From NCBI RefSeq assembly GCF_014647635.1, contig NZ_BMPO01000002.1:1-64000 (forward strand): a stretch of DNA of 64,000 nt, written 5' to 3'. Positions within the stretch are counted from its first letter, which is position 1. The number at the start of each line of letters is the position of its first letter. The notes beneath the pieces were generated by a model. That model was not told where the DNA came from. It was given only the letters and a program-made list of their open reading frames with translations, and ran no database searches. This document shows positions 55,601-63,362 of this stretch, in pieces. A program made the position numbers and the translations under genes. The stretch comes from Pseudomonas matsuisoli (GTDB taxonomy: Bacteria > Pseudomonadota > Gammaproteobacteria > Pseudomonadales > Pseudomonadaceae).

Positions 55601-57458
55601 CGACAGTCTGTTGATGGTCGCAGCCTTCAACCACCAGCACATTTTTATTGACCCGAACCCGGATGCCGCGAAAAGCTTCGCCGAACGTGAGCGCATGTTC
55701 CGCCTGCCGCGCTCGACCTGGGCGGATTACGATGCGTCGCTGATTTCCCAGGGTGGTGGGGTTTTCCTGCGTAGTGCAAAGAGCATTCCGATCAGCGACG
55801 AGATGAAAGCGCGTTTCGAGATCAGCGCGGATCGTCTCACCCCGACCGAGCTGATCAACGCGCTGCTCAAGGCGCCCGTCGATCTGCTGTGGAATGGCGG
55901 CATCGGCACTTACGTCAAATCCAGCCTCGAGTCGCACGCTGACGTGGGCGACAAGGCCAACGACGGCCTGCGGGTCAATGGCTCCGACCTGCGTGCAAAA
56001 GTGGTGGGCGAGGGCGGTAACCTCGGCATGAGCCAGTTGGGCCGCATCGAGTTCTGCCTCAATGGTGGCGCGTGCAATACCGACTTCATCGATAACGCCG
56101 GTGGGGTCGACTGCTCGGACCATGAGGTCAACATCAAGATCCTGCTGGGAGACGTGGTCGCGTCCGGCGACATGACGGTCAAGCAACGCAACCAGCTGAT
56201 GCTGGAAATGACGGATGACGTGTCGCAGCTCGTCGTCGCCAATAACTACAAGCAAACCCAGGCGCTCTCGCTGGCTGAGCGGCGCGCGAAGGCCCGTGTG
56301 GGCGAGTACCGTCGGTTGATTGCCGACCTCGAAGCGCGTGGCAAGCTCGATCGCGCGCTAGAGTTCTTGCCGAGCGACGAACAGCTGGCTGCCCGTACCG
56401 CAAGCGACAAGGGGCTGACTCGCCCTGAGCTGTCGGTGCTGATCTCCTACGCCAAGAACGATTTGCAGGAAGTGCTGATCAAGTCCAGCGTGCCGGATGA
56501 CGCGTACCTGGCCCGCGACGTAGAAGGCGCCTTCCCGGCGCGCTTGGCCGAGGGGTTCAAGGAGGCGATGGGTCGCCATCGCTTGAAGCGTGAAATCGTG
56601 GCGACTCAGATCGCCAACGACTTGATCAACCACATGGGGATCACCTTCGTTCAGCGCCTGACCGTATCGACGGGCATGAGTGCGGCGCAAGTGGTCGCGG
56701 CCTACGTGGTCGTACGGGACGTCTTCCACCTGCCGCATTGGTTCCGTCAGATCGAGGCACTGGATTCGCAGGTGTCGGCCGAGTTGCAACTGGGCTTGAT
56801 GGACGAGCTGATGCGTCTCGGTCGTCGCGCGACGCGCTGGTTCCTGCGCAATCGTCGCCAGGAGTTGGATGCAGGACGGGACGTCGAGCATTTCGGTGCG
56901 CGTATCGCGGCGCTGGGCCTCAAGCTCAACGAGCTGTTGGAAGGTCAGACGCGGGAAGACTGGGAAGCGCGGCACCAGACTTATGTCGATGCGGGCGTGC
57001 CGGAGCTGTTGGCACGTATGGTGGCGGGTACCTCGCATATCTACACGCTGCTGCCAATCATCGAAGCGGCCGACCTCACCGGTCAGGAGCCGGCCCGCGT
57101 GGCGCAGGCGTACTTCAATGTTGGCGGCCAGTTGGAGCTGTCCTGGTACCTGCAACAGATCACCAGTCTTCCGGTGGAGAACAACTGGCAGGCTTTGGCC
57201 CGGGAAGCCTATCGGGACGATCTGGACATGCAGCAGCGGGCAATAACCGTTTCTGTCCTGCAAATGCCCGACGCGCCGGAAGAAATGGAGGCCCGCGTGG
57301 AGAGCTGGTTGTCGCAGCGTCAGTATCTGGTTGACCGCTGGCGCGCGCTGCTCACGGAGCTTCACGCGGCGACCGCGTCTGACTACGCCATGTTCGCGGT
57401 CGCCAGTCGGGAATTGACCGATCTTGCGCAAAGCGGGCAGAGCGTGATTCATCCGTAG
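52602..57458 (+). CDS. gdhB: NAD-specific glutamate dehydrogenase, 180-kDa class
   Basis: The 1618-residue enzyme oxidatively deaminates glutamate to 2-oxoglutarate and ammonia with NAD. Its length fits the L-GDH180 class described in Streptomyces and Pseudomonas. The N-terminal half carries ACT-like regulatory modules (VEVLHQDMPFLVDSVRMELN in part). The catalytic core begins with RGGLRWSDREEDYRTE at 814, followed by VKNAVIVPVGAKGGFV and a dinucleotide-binding segment VLGIGDMGGDVFGNG near 984. In P. aeruginosa this class is activated by arginine and under AMP-type control. The ATG at 52602 has GGAG 7 nt upstream; the frame upstream of it is not conserved. Confidence 0.96.
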   Translation: MAFFSAASKADFHQQLKAALAQHVGDRVLPQMGTFAEQFFGIISLEELTERRLSDLVGSTLSAWRLLERFDPLHAEVRVYNPDYEKHGWRSTHTVVEVLHQDMPFLVDSVRMELNRNGYAIHTLQNSVLSVRRGADGRLQEVLPRGTEGEGITQEALMYLEIDRCGSATELKGLERDVIQVLADVRMAVTDFPAMREKVADVLRLLGTGDAAGDLVEREEIKVFLEWLLDHHFTFLGYEEFTVADDANGGQMVYDHSSLLGLSRKLRVGLAADDLHIEPEAVSYLREPRVLSFAKAALPSSVHRPTYPDFVSIREIDAQGQVIRERRFMGLYTSSIYNQSVRQIPYIRRKVLEIEQRAGFSNSAHLGKELGQVLEVLPRDDLFQTPVDELFNTAISIVQIQERNKLRLFLRKDPYGRFAYCLAYVPRDVYSTDIRMKIQQVLMDRLQARDCEFWTYFSDSVLARVQFILRLDPKNKVSVDMPRLEREVIEACRSWADDYASLMVENFGEAQGTTLLSEFAKGFPAGYRERFAPHSAIVDMQHILNLSESRPLVMSFYQPLTTQDQWLHCKIYHADTPLPLSDVLPILENLGLRVLGEFPYRLQHSNGRTYWIHDFAFTYTEGLDIDIQQLNDTFQDAFVHIIKGDAENDAFNRLVLTAGMSWREAALLRAYARYLKQIRLGFDLGYIAAALNNHTDIARELVRFFRTRFYLARKLSADDLDDKISKLEQAILTALDDVAVLSEDRILRRYLDLIKATLRTNFFQSEGGQGKDYFSFKFNPRAIPELPRPTPMAEIFVYSPRFEGVHLRFGKVARGGLRWSDREEDYRTEVLGLVKAQQVKNAVIVPVGAKGGFVPRRLPLNGTRDEIQAEAIACYRIFISGLLDITDNLKEGQVVPPQNVLRYDEDDPYLVVAADKGTATFSDIANGIAQDYGFWLDDAFASGGSAGYDHKAMGITAKGAWVSVQRHFRERGIDVQRDPVTVLGIGDMGGDVFGNGLLCSDSLLMVAAFNHQHIFIDPNPDAAKSFAERERMFRLPRSTWADYDASLISQGGGVFLRSAKSIPISDEMKARFEISADRLTPTELINALLKAPVDLLWNGGIGTYVKSSLESHADVGDKANDGLRVNGSDLRAKVVGEGGNLGMSQLGRIEFCLNGGACNTDFIDNAGGVDCSDHEVNIKILLGDVVASGDMTVKQRNQLMLEMTDDVSQLVVANNYKQTQALSLAERRAKARVGEYRRLIADLEARGKLDRALEFLPSDEQLAARTASDKGLTRPELSVLISYAKNDLQEVLIKSSVPDDAYLARDVEGAFPARLAEGFKEAMGRHRLKREIVATQIANDLINHMGITFVQRLTVSTGMSAAQVVAAYVVVRDVFHLPHWFRQIEALDSQVSAELQLGLMDELMRLGRRATRWFLRNRRQELDAGRDVEHFGARIAALGLKLNELLEGQTREDWEARHQTYVDAGVPELLARMVAGTSHIYTLLPIIEAADLTGQEPARVAQAYFNVGGQLELSWYLQQITSLPVENNWQALAREAYRDDLDMQQRAITVSVLQMPDAPEEMEARVESWLSQRQYLVDRWRALLTELHAATASDYAMFAVASRELTDLAQSGQSVIHP

Positions 57459-57493
57459 TCGTAGTGCTGGCAGGTGGGATCGGCGTCGCCGCG

Positions 57494-57690
57494 GATCGCC
57501 CGCAAGCGGGCTCCTACAGGTTTCATCGAGCCTGTGGGAGCGCACCATGCCCGCGATGGCTGCGTAGGTATGTAGGGTGGATTAGCCATACCGTGGCGTA
57601 ATCCACCGTTCACCTCGTCGTGGCGTTCAGCCGGGTTATCCCGTAATTGGCGGGGGAAGCCCTGCGCGATTCGCCTGAACAACGCCCATT
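57494..57690. repeat. Composite repeat block downstream of gdhB
   Basis: In order: a CTCCTAC-type REP (57494-57517), a TGTGGGA/CCCGCGA-type REP (57533-57556), the palindrome GGTGGATTAGCC...GTAATCCACC (57576-57606), and a GGGAAGCCCTGCGCG-type element near 57654-57675. Most of this series is shared with the cluster after hrpA. Confidence 0.8.
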
Positions 57691-57703
57691 CGCCAGGCGC
57701 TCT

Positions 57704-58573
57704 TCAAGTATTCAGCCGTTCCCAAAACGCTTCGGCAAACGGGCTCAAGCGCGTACGCGCCCGCATGATCCGAATTTGCACCGGAACATCCCAAGATTCG
57801 TCCAGCGCACGACATAGACGGCCGTCGCGTAGCTCTTGCTCGGCCAGGCTCAGGGGCAACCAGGCGATTCCCTTGCTTTCCAGCGCCATCGACATCAGTA
57901 CCGTCGCAAGGTGGCTCTCGAAGCGGCGTTCCAGCATCAGTCGTTCACGGTCGCTCGAAAGCGTGGATTCGATGATGCGGCCCAAGCCGGATTCGGGGCT
58001 GTAACCCAAATACGGGATGGCATTGGCTGGCATGGTCCATTGCGTTGCGCATAGCGGTAGGACGAGATCCGTTCCGATGACGCGACTGGTGAATTGGTTG
58101 TCCGGCAACGAGGGCGCGACGTCGGGATGGTGATAGCCGAGCAGAAACTGCGCTTGGCCGTGCTCGAGCAGGCGTTCGCATTCTTGCATGTTGTCCGACA
58201 GCAGACGGACCGCTTCGAGGGGCGCATTTCGCTCGATTTCCCGAATCCAGCGCGGGAAGAAAATGAACGACAGTGAATGCGTGGCAGCAAAGCGCAGCGT
58301 GCGGGAGGATTTGCCTGCGATTTCCTGTGCTTCACTGCGAATCTGATGTAGGCGCCGCGCCATGTCCCGCGCGCCGGCTAACACATGCCGGCCGGCTTCG
58401 GTCGGTACGGCACCCTGCGGCGTGCGTTCGAACAGAGCGGTACCTATCCAAGTTTCCATCGCCCGTATGCGGCGACTGAACGCCGGCTGCGTGACATGTC
58501 GACTTTCGGCGGCGCGTGAAAAGCTGCCGTGTTCGGCGATCGCAACGAGATCTTCCAGCCAGATCAGTTCCAT
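57704..58573 (-). CDS. LysR-family transcriptional regulator
   Basis: The 289-residue protein has the N-terminal LysR winged helix (WLEDLVAIAEHGSFSRAAE, VTQPAFSRRIRAMETWIG, LFERTPQGAVPTEAG) and a C-terminal effector domain with LRFAATHSLSFIFFPRWI. It is divergent from the D-tartrate dehydratase gene with 123 nt between, the normal setting for a LysR activator of that gene. The ATG at 58573 begins the conserved MELIWLEDL; an upstream ATG at 58603 lies inside a probable operator. Confidence 0.9.
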   Translation of the reverse strand: MELIWLEDLVAIAEHGSFSRAAESRHVTQPAFSRRIRAMETWIGTALFERTPQGAVPTEAGRHVLAGARDMARRLHQIRSEAQEIAGKSSRTLRFAATHSLSFIFFPRWIREIERNAPLEAVRLLSDNMQECERLLEHGQAQFLLGYHHPDVAPSLPDNQFTSRVIGTDLVLPLCATQWTMPANAIPYLGYSPESGLGRIIESTLSSDRERLMLERRFESHLATVLMSMALESKGIAWLPLSLAEQELRDGRLCRALDESWDVPVQIRIMRARTRLSPFAEAFWERLNT

Positions 58574-58600
58574 GAGTGTCGGTCTTATCGAGGGCAAGGT

Positions 58601-58617
58601 CATGCCGTATGGGCATG
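58601..58617. promoter_or_regulatory. LysR-type T-N11-A palindrome
   Basis: CATGCC-GTATG-GGCATG is a perfect 6-bp inverted repeat with 5-nt centre, containing T-N11-A (58603 to 58615). It lies between the divergent LysR and D-tartrate dehydratase genes, 80 nt before the latter. Confidence 0.6.
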
Positions 58618-58696
58618 GGGTGGCGCATATTTAGCATTGGTCGCATCCGGCGCGCGAGTCTACCGTGGCTTCATCGAAAACAAGAGGAACACGCCC

Positions 58697-59863
58697 ATGC
58701 GCATCGTCGACATTCGCGAGAAGACGGCTTCCATCGCGTCACCCATTGCCAACGCCTACATCGACTTTTCCAAGATGACCTGCTCGGTTGTCGCTGTGGT
58801 TACGGATGTCATCCGGGACGGCAAACCCGTCATTGGCTACGGCTTCAATTCCAATGGCCGCTATGGGCAAGGCGCCCTGATGCGCGACCGTTTTCTCGAT
58901 CGCATTCGCGAGGCTGACCCCGAGACCCTGATTGACAGGGAAAACGACAACCTCGACCCGTTCGCAATCTGGAAAACCCTGATGAAGAACGAAAAGCCCG
59001 GCGGTCACGGTGAGCGTTCGGTCGCAGTCGGCACCATCGACATGGCGGTCTGGGATGCCGTCGCGAAGATTGCGGGCAAGCCGTTGTATCGCGTCCTCGC
59101 CGACCGTTATCGCGGTGGCGTGGCGGACGATAAGGTTTGGGTGTATGCCGCCGGCGGCTATTACTACCCCGGCAAAGACCACTCGAAATTGCAGGATGAG
59201 ATGCGCGGCTACCTCGACCGTGGCTACGACGTGGTGAAAATGAAGATCGGCGCAGCCTCCTTGCAGGAAGACCTGGCTCGGATCGAGGCGGTTATCGACG
59301 TCGTCGGCAGCGGCAAGCGCTTGGCCGTGGACGCGAACGGACGCTTCGATCTGGACACGGCAGTTGCCTATGCAGAAGCGATGAAAGCCTACGACCTCTT
59401 TTGGTACGAGGAAGCAGGCGATCCGCTGGACTACGCCTTGCAGGCCGAACTTGCCAATCACTACGACCGGCCAATGGCGACCGGCGAAAACCTGTTCTCC
59501 CATCAGGATGCACGCAATCTACTGCGCTACGGCGGTATGCGCCCGGACCGTGATTACCTGCAGTTCGACTGCGCACTGTCCTACGGGCTGGTGGAGTATC
59601 TGCGCACGCTCGAAGTCATGGAGGAATTGGGTTGGTCCTCGCGCCGGGTGGTCCCGCATGGCGGGCATCAAATGTCGCTGAACATCGCGGCTGGCCTGCA
59701 CCTGGGCGGTAACGAATCCTATCCGGACGTCTTTCAGCCGTTCGGTGGTTTTGCCGATGGCATCCGGGTTGAATCCGGGTATGTCGGTTTGCCGGACATT
59801 CCAGGTGTCGGCTTCGAGGCCAAGTCGGCGCTTTACGCGGAGATGAAAACGCTGGCTGAGTAA
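58697..59863 (+). CDS. tarD: D(-)-tartrate dehydratase, enolase superfamily
   Basis: The 388-residue enzyme closely follows the Bradyrhizobium D-tartrate dehydratase, which turns D-tartrate into oxaloacetate. Shared blocks are SPIANAYIDFSKMT, IGYGFNSNGRYGQGAL, NEKPGGHGERSVAVGTID, YAAGGYYYPGK and GMRPDRDYLQFDCALSYG. The catalytic Lys183 (KMK), metal ligands Asp212, Glu238 and Glu264, and His321 (PHGGHQ) are all present, each one position from the characterised enzyme as I recall its numbering. The ATG at 58697 is preceded by AGAGG at 9 nt. A divergent LysR gene probably regulates it. Confidence 0.92.
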   Translation: MRIVDIREKTASIASPIANAYIDFSKMTCSVVAVVTDVIRDGKPVIGYGFNSNGRYGQGALMRDRFLDRIREADPETLIDRENDNLDPFAIWKTLMKNEKPGGHGERSVAVGTIDMAVWDAVAKIAGKPLYRVLADRYRGGVADDKVWVYAAGGYYYPGKDHSKLQDEMRGYLDRGYDVVKMKIGAASLQEDLARIEAVIDVVGSGKRLAVDANGRFDLDTAVAYAEAMKAYDLFWYEEAGDPLDYALQAELANHYDRPMATGENLFSHQDARNLLRYGGMRPDRDYLQFDCALSYGLVEYLRTLEVMEELGWSSRRVVPHGGHQMSLNIAAGLHLGGNESYPDVFQPFGGFADGIRVESGYVGLPDIPGVGFEAKSALYAEMKTLAE

Positions 59864-59904
59864 TCCTCTGTAGAATGCCGCCATCTTTCCCCGAGTCGAT
59901 TGAC

Positions 59905-60657
59905 ATGAGTGTGTTGAGTTTCGTACTGGACCTGCTGTTGGGTGTCGTACTCGGGGTGACGGGCGGGCTGTTCGGAATCGGCGGTGGCCTGATCGCCATT
60001 CCGATCCTGGGCTTGTTCTTCGGATTGGATCAACAGATGGCGCAAGGCACCGCGTTGGTGATGGTCGTACCCAACGTGGTGCTCGCTGTATGGCGTTATA
60101 ACCAACACAACCGCATCGATTTGACCCATGCCGCGGCCCTCGCGGTTCCGGGTTTCATCTGCGCCTATTTCGGCTCTCAATGGGCGGTGAATCTGCCTCC
60201 GGACTTGATGCGCATCGGCTTCGCTTTCTTCCTCTTGGCGCTGGCTGTCTACATGCTCATTCGTCTCCTGCGCGGTTCCGCCACGGGCGGTACGACGTTG
60301 CGTCATGGATTGCCGGCGCTTGCCGCGCTAGGTGCGGTGGCGGGCGTCATGGGTGGCCTGATGGCGGTGGGCAGCGCCGTCGTGGCAACACCTGGCTTGA
60401 CGGGCATCTTCGGCGCGTCACAGGTGGTTGCGCAGGGGCTCTCGCTAGCGCTCGCACTCCCGAGTACCTGCGTAACGCTGATCGTGTATGCATGGCACGG
60501 CCAGGTGGACTGGATGCTCGGTGTCCCACTAGCAATCGGCGGCCTCCTGAGCATCAGTTGGGGGGTGAAGCTTGCCCACACGTTGCCGGAACGCCTGCTG
60601 CGCGGATTGTTCTGCGGGTTCCTCGCGATCTGTGCGGTGGCGTTGTATTTGAAGTGA
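59905..60657 (+). CDS. TauE/SafE-family membrane permease
   Basis: The 250-residue protein has about eight membrane helices in two repeats, each opening with a glycine-rich motif: GGLFGIGGGLIAIPILGL and GGLMAVGSAVVATPGLTG. The family (DUF81) moves sulfite, sulfoacetate or other organic anions, usually outward. It begins 41 nt after tarD on the same strand, so it may share its transcript; a role in organic-acid flux is possible. The ATG at 59905 is used; an ATG at 59875 would add ten polar residues. Confidence 0.87.
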   Translation: MSVLSFVLDLLLGVVLGVTGGLFGIGGGLIAIPILGLFFGLDQQMAQGTALVMVVPNVVLAVWRYNQHNRIDLTHAAALAVPGFICAYFGSQWAVNLPPDLMRIGFAFFLLALAVYMLIRLLRGSATGGTTLRHGLPALAALGAVAGVMGGLMAVGSAVVATPGLTGIFGASQVVAQGLSLALALPSTCVTLIVYAWHGQVDWMLGVPLAIGGLLSISWGVKLAHTLPERLLRGLFCGFLAICAVALYLK

Positions 60658-61075
60658 CCGGGTTCGGTGGAGTTTCTCCTGCGACTCGAATACTGGAGCA
60701 ACGGGCGTCGTTTTGAGACCATCCGTCGCGTGAGTGAGCAGGGCAGTTTCTGCCTACGGCATTGGCGTCCCGTCTCGCCACTTAACGGTATCTCCAACTT
60801 CTCGGCCCTGGGACCTGCATGAGCCTTTGGAAACATACGAATGGACGCTCGCTGCGACTGGCGTATCTGCTCCAGTTCTTGCGGCATTGGTACCGGGTGG
60901 TCGGTATGTCGTGTCCGCGGCTCAAGGTGGCAATCTTAAGTACGACTTTTGGCACATGGGGACGGGATGAACCGCTGCATTCCTGTTTCGTCGTAGGGGC
61001 AGCGTTGGCGTTGTCCGACGTCGTGATCGTCGGTGCCAAGGGGAACGCCCGACACCAGCCAGGGCACGTTGCCGC
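60658..61075. other. Intergenic stretch with unconvincing small ORFs
   Basis: About 420 nt. Two overlapping small ORFs on the plus strand (60734-60970 and 60819-61079) have no ribosome-binding site and no family I recognise. It could be degraded coding sequence or simply the leader of the next gene. Confidence 0.45.
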
Positions 61076-62296
61076 GTGAGTACACCAGGTGCATTGGGGC
61101 TGACCCAGTTGCAGGCGCGACGGCTGGCGCTGACGGCTCAAGGGTTCGGTCGTGTGCCGCGCGGCGAGGTGCGATCTACCCATCTGCGGTCAGTGATGGA
61201 GCAGATAGGCGTGGTGCAGATCGACTCGGTGAATGCCGTGGTCCGGTCTCATTATCTGCCGATGTTCTCCCGTTTAGGGCCGTACGCGCGTACCGATCTC
61301 GAACGGCTTGCCTGGGGGCCGCTGCGTTATCGCCAGCTGTTCGAATGTTGGGGGCACGAGGCGTCATTGCTGCCACTGTCGCTGTATCCGGCCATGCGTT
61401 GGCGGATGGAAAGAGCCGCGAATGGGCAGGGCATTTACCGCATGCTGGCGCAGTTCGGCAGGGAGCGGCAGGACGTCATTCAGGGGGTTCGCGGCACCAT
61501 TGCGTCCCAAGGCCCGCTCGGCGCCGGCGCGCTCAATTCGCGTACCGAACGCGCGGGGCCTTGGTGGGATTGGAGCCCGGAAAAGCTCGCGCTGGAATGG
61601 CTGTTCGCCGCGGGCGAATTGAGCGTATCCACCCGTCGAGGCTTCGAGCGAATCTACGACCTGACCGAGCGCGTCATTCCTGCAGACGTCTTGAATCTGC
61701 CCGCGTTGGAAGAGGCCGATGCGCAGCGGGCACTGTTACGCCTCTCCGCCCGAGCCCTGGGTGTGGCCACGGAAAAAGACCTGCGCGACTACTTTCGGCT
61801 CGACCCGGTCGATACCCGTATGCGCTTGGCCGAATTGGTGGAAGCGGGCGATCTGATCACTGCAAACGTGCGTGGCTGGGATAAACCTGCCTATTGCGTG
61901 GAAGCGGGACCTGCGCTGCGCAGGGTGAAGGCGAGCGCGTTGTTATCACCGTTCGATTCGCTCGTCTGGGAGCGGGCGCGTACGGAGCGGCTCTTCGACT
62001 TTCACTACCGGTTGGAAATCTACACGCCTTCGCACAAACGCATCTTCGGCTATTACGTGTTGCCGTTCCTGCACAATGAACGCCTGGTAGGGCGAGTCGA
62101 TCTGCGTGCAGAGCGGGCCAACAACCGCCTCGTCGTCCACGCGGTTCACGAGGAGCGCCGAGGGTTGGAGGATGATGCGGCGCTCAATGCTCTCGCAGGA
62201 CAATTGCAGGCGTTGGCCGCCTGGCTGGGGCTTCAACAGATACAGCTTGGGTGCCCGAGCGGCCTTGCAAATCGCTTGCGCCCCTGGCTGGGCTAA
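61076..62296 (+). CDS. YcaQ/AlkX-type DNA glycosylase (winged-helix DUF1006)
   Basis: The 406-residue protein belongs to the HTH_42 superfamily, which includes E. coli YcaQ, a glycosylase that unhooks interstrand DNA crosslinks. The GVVQIDSVNAVVRSHYLPMFSRLG-type block (split) carries Gln-Ile-Asp, matching the Q-phi-D catalytic motif assigned to the YcaQ branch. FECWGHEASLLP, WDWSPEKLALEWLF and LLSPFDSLVWERARTERLFDF are also typical. It starts at a GTG (61076). The next gene is 33 nt downstream, so they may be co-transcribed. Confidence 0.88.
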   Translation: MSTPGALGLTQLQARRLALTAQGFGRVPRGEVRSTHLRSVMEQIGVVQIDSVNAVVRSHYLPMFSRLGPYARTDLERLAWGPLRYRQLFECWGHEASLLPLSLYPAMRWRMERAANGQGIYRMLAQFGRERQDVIQGVRGTIASQGPLGAGALNSRTERAGPWWDWSPEKLALEWLFAAGELSVSTRRGFERIYDLTERVIPADVLNLPALEEADAQRALLRLSARALGVATEKDLRDYFRLDPVDTRMRLAELVEAGDLITANVRGWDKPAYCVEAGPALRRVKASALLSPFDSLVWERARTERLFDFHYRLEIYTPSHKRIFGYYVLPFLHNERLVGRVDLRAERANNRLVVHAVHEERRGLEDDAALNALAGQLQALAAWLGLQQIQLGCPSGLANRLRPWLG

Positions 62297-62329
62297 CGGT
62301 CATTACGCGCGCCTCGATGGAGATTAGGC

Positions 62330-63079
62330 ATGGAAAAGGAAGAGCGGATCATCGCGGAAGTGCACGACACTTTTGGCTTGATCCGGGTGTTGGAGGTCGG
62401 TCCCTATCGGTTCCTCGAATTTGGCGATGCGATCGAACAGAGCTGCACGTTCATTAGCGATCCTGCATGGCTCGAGTACGATTACACCCGCGCGATGTTG
62501 CTGGGTGCGCTGTGCCACAAGGCGCCCGAAAGCGCGCTTTTCCTTGGCCTGGGTGGGGGCAACCTGACGCAGGCCTGCCTCAAGTTTCTGCCGCTGGATG
62601 ACGTGGAAGTCATCGAGCTGCGGCCCGATGTTCCCCGGCTGGCGATGGAGTTCCTCGGGTTACAGGATGACCCGCGTTTGACCATTCGTATTGGCGACGC
62701 CGTAGAGCTGTTGAACACGGCAGAAAAAGCCGACCTCATTTTTGTCGATCTCTATACCGACGTCGGCCCCGGAGTCGGGCATCTCGCTTGGAATTTCCTG
62801 TTGGCTTGTCAGGAGCATCTGAACCCGGATGGTTGGCTGATCATCAATCAGTGGGCGAACGATGAAGGCAAGCCGCTGGGGGCACCGCTTCTGCGCGGTT
62901 TGTATCACCGGCACTACTGGGAATGCCCGGTCAAGGAGGGAAATGTCGTGCTCATGGTGCCGGCGAGCCTTGACCAGCCCTTGGACATGGCAGAGTTGAC
63001 GCGACGTTGCGAAGCGTTGGAATCCGACCTGGGTTACTCACTGTTGCCGTTGCTCCAGGATTTACGCACAGCGACTTGA
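62330..63079 (+). CDS. Spermidine-synthase-like (SpeE fold) protein
   Basis: The 249-residue protein has the Rossmann core of spermidine synthases and related methyltransferases: ALFLGLGGGNLTQACLKFLP, VEVIELRPDVPRLAMEFLGL, LTIRIGDAVELL and LIFVDLYTDVGP. The acidic GGGDG/polyamine site of true SpeE is altered (GGGN), so another aminopropyl or methyl transfer, or a non-enzymatic role, is possible. It follows the YcaQ-type gene by 33 nt. Confidence 0.82.
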   Translation: MEKEERIIAEVHDTFGLIRVLEVGPYRFLEFGDAIEQSCTFISDPAWLEYDYTRAMLLGALCHKAPESALFLGLGGGNLTQACLKFLPLDDVEVIELRPDVPRLAMEFLGLQDDPRLTIRIGDAVELLNTAEKADLIFVDLYTDVGPGVGHLAWNFLLACQEHLNPDGWLIINQWANDEGKPLGAPLLRGLYHRHYWECPVKEGNVVLMVPASLDQPLDMAELTRRCEALESDLGYSLLPLLQDLRTAT

Positions 63080-63120
63080 CCCGATGGACAGGCGATTCGT
63101 CGGTCGCCCCTTATAAAGCC

Positions 63121-63148
63121 TTACAGGCAAAGGAAAATCAGGTATAGT
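63121..63148 (+). promoter_or_regulatory. Sigma-70-like promoter of the DEAD-box helicase gene
   Basis: TTACAG (63121-63126) and TATAGT (63143-63148) are 16 nt apart and match the -35 and -10 consensus reasonably. The implied transcript would have a leader of about 205 nt before the ATG at 63363, a common trait of cold-induced helicase genes. Confidence 0.5.
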
Positions 63149-63362
63149 GCCGGCCCGTTCGAGATACCGACCGGGCGCGGCCCTCGCGCTGTGAGCTTTT
63201 CGAGACCCGTGCTCGACTTCGGCCCGCCCCCGCGGTCCATCTTCTTATCCACCCTGTTTTCGCAAATCCCCGCCGACCAGGCTGCCAGGGCGACCCAAAA
63301 GGTCCTTCACGGCATGCGCAGCTTTGGAAATGGGTCTTTGCGGATGCACACGAGGCAGACCC

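Noticed and set aside
56358-57548. 396-codon open frame on the minus strand (and 55329-56255)
   Set aside because: Both are antisense to the NAD-glutamate dehydrogenase gene and show only the composition expected from its reverse complement.
60734-61079. Two small plus-strand ORFs before the YcaQ-type gene
   Set aside because: They overlap in different frames and have no recognisable domain; possibly relics, but unsupported.
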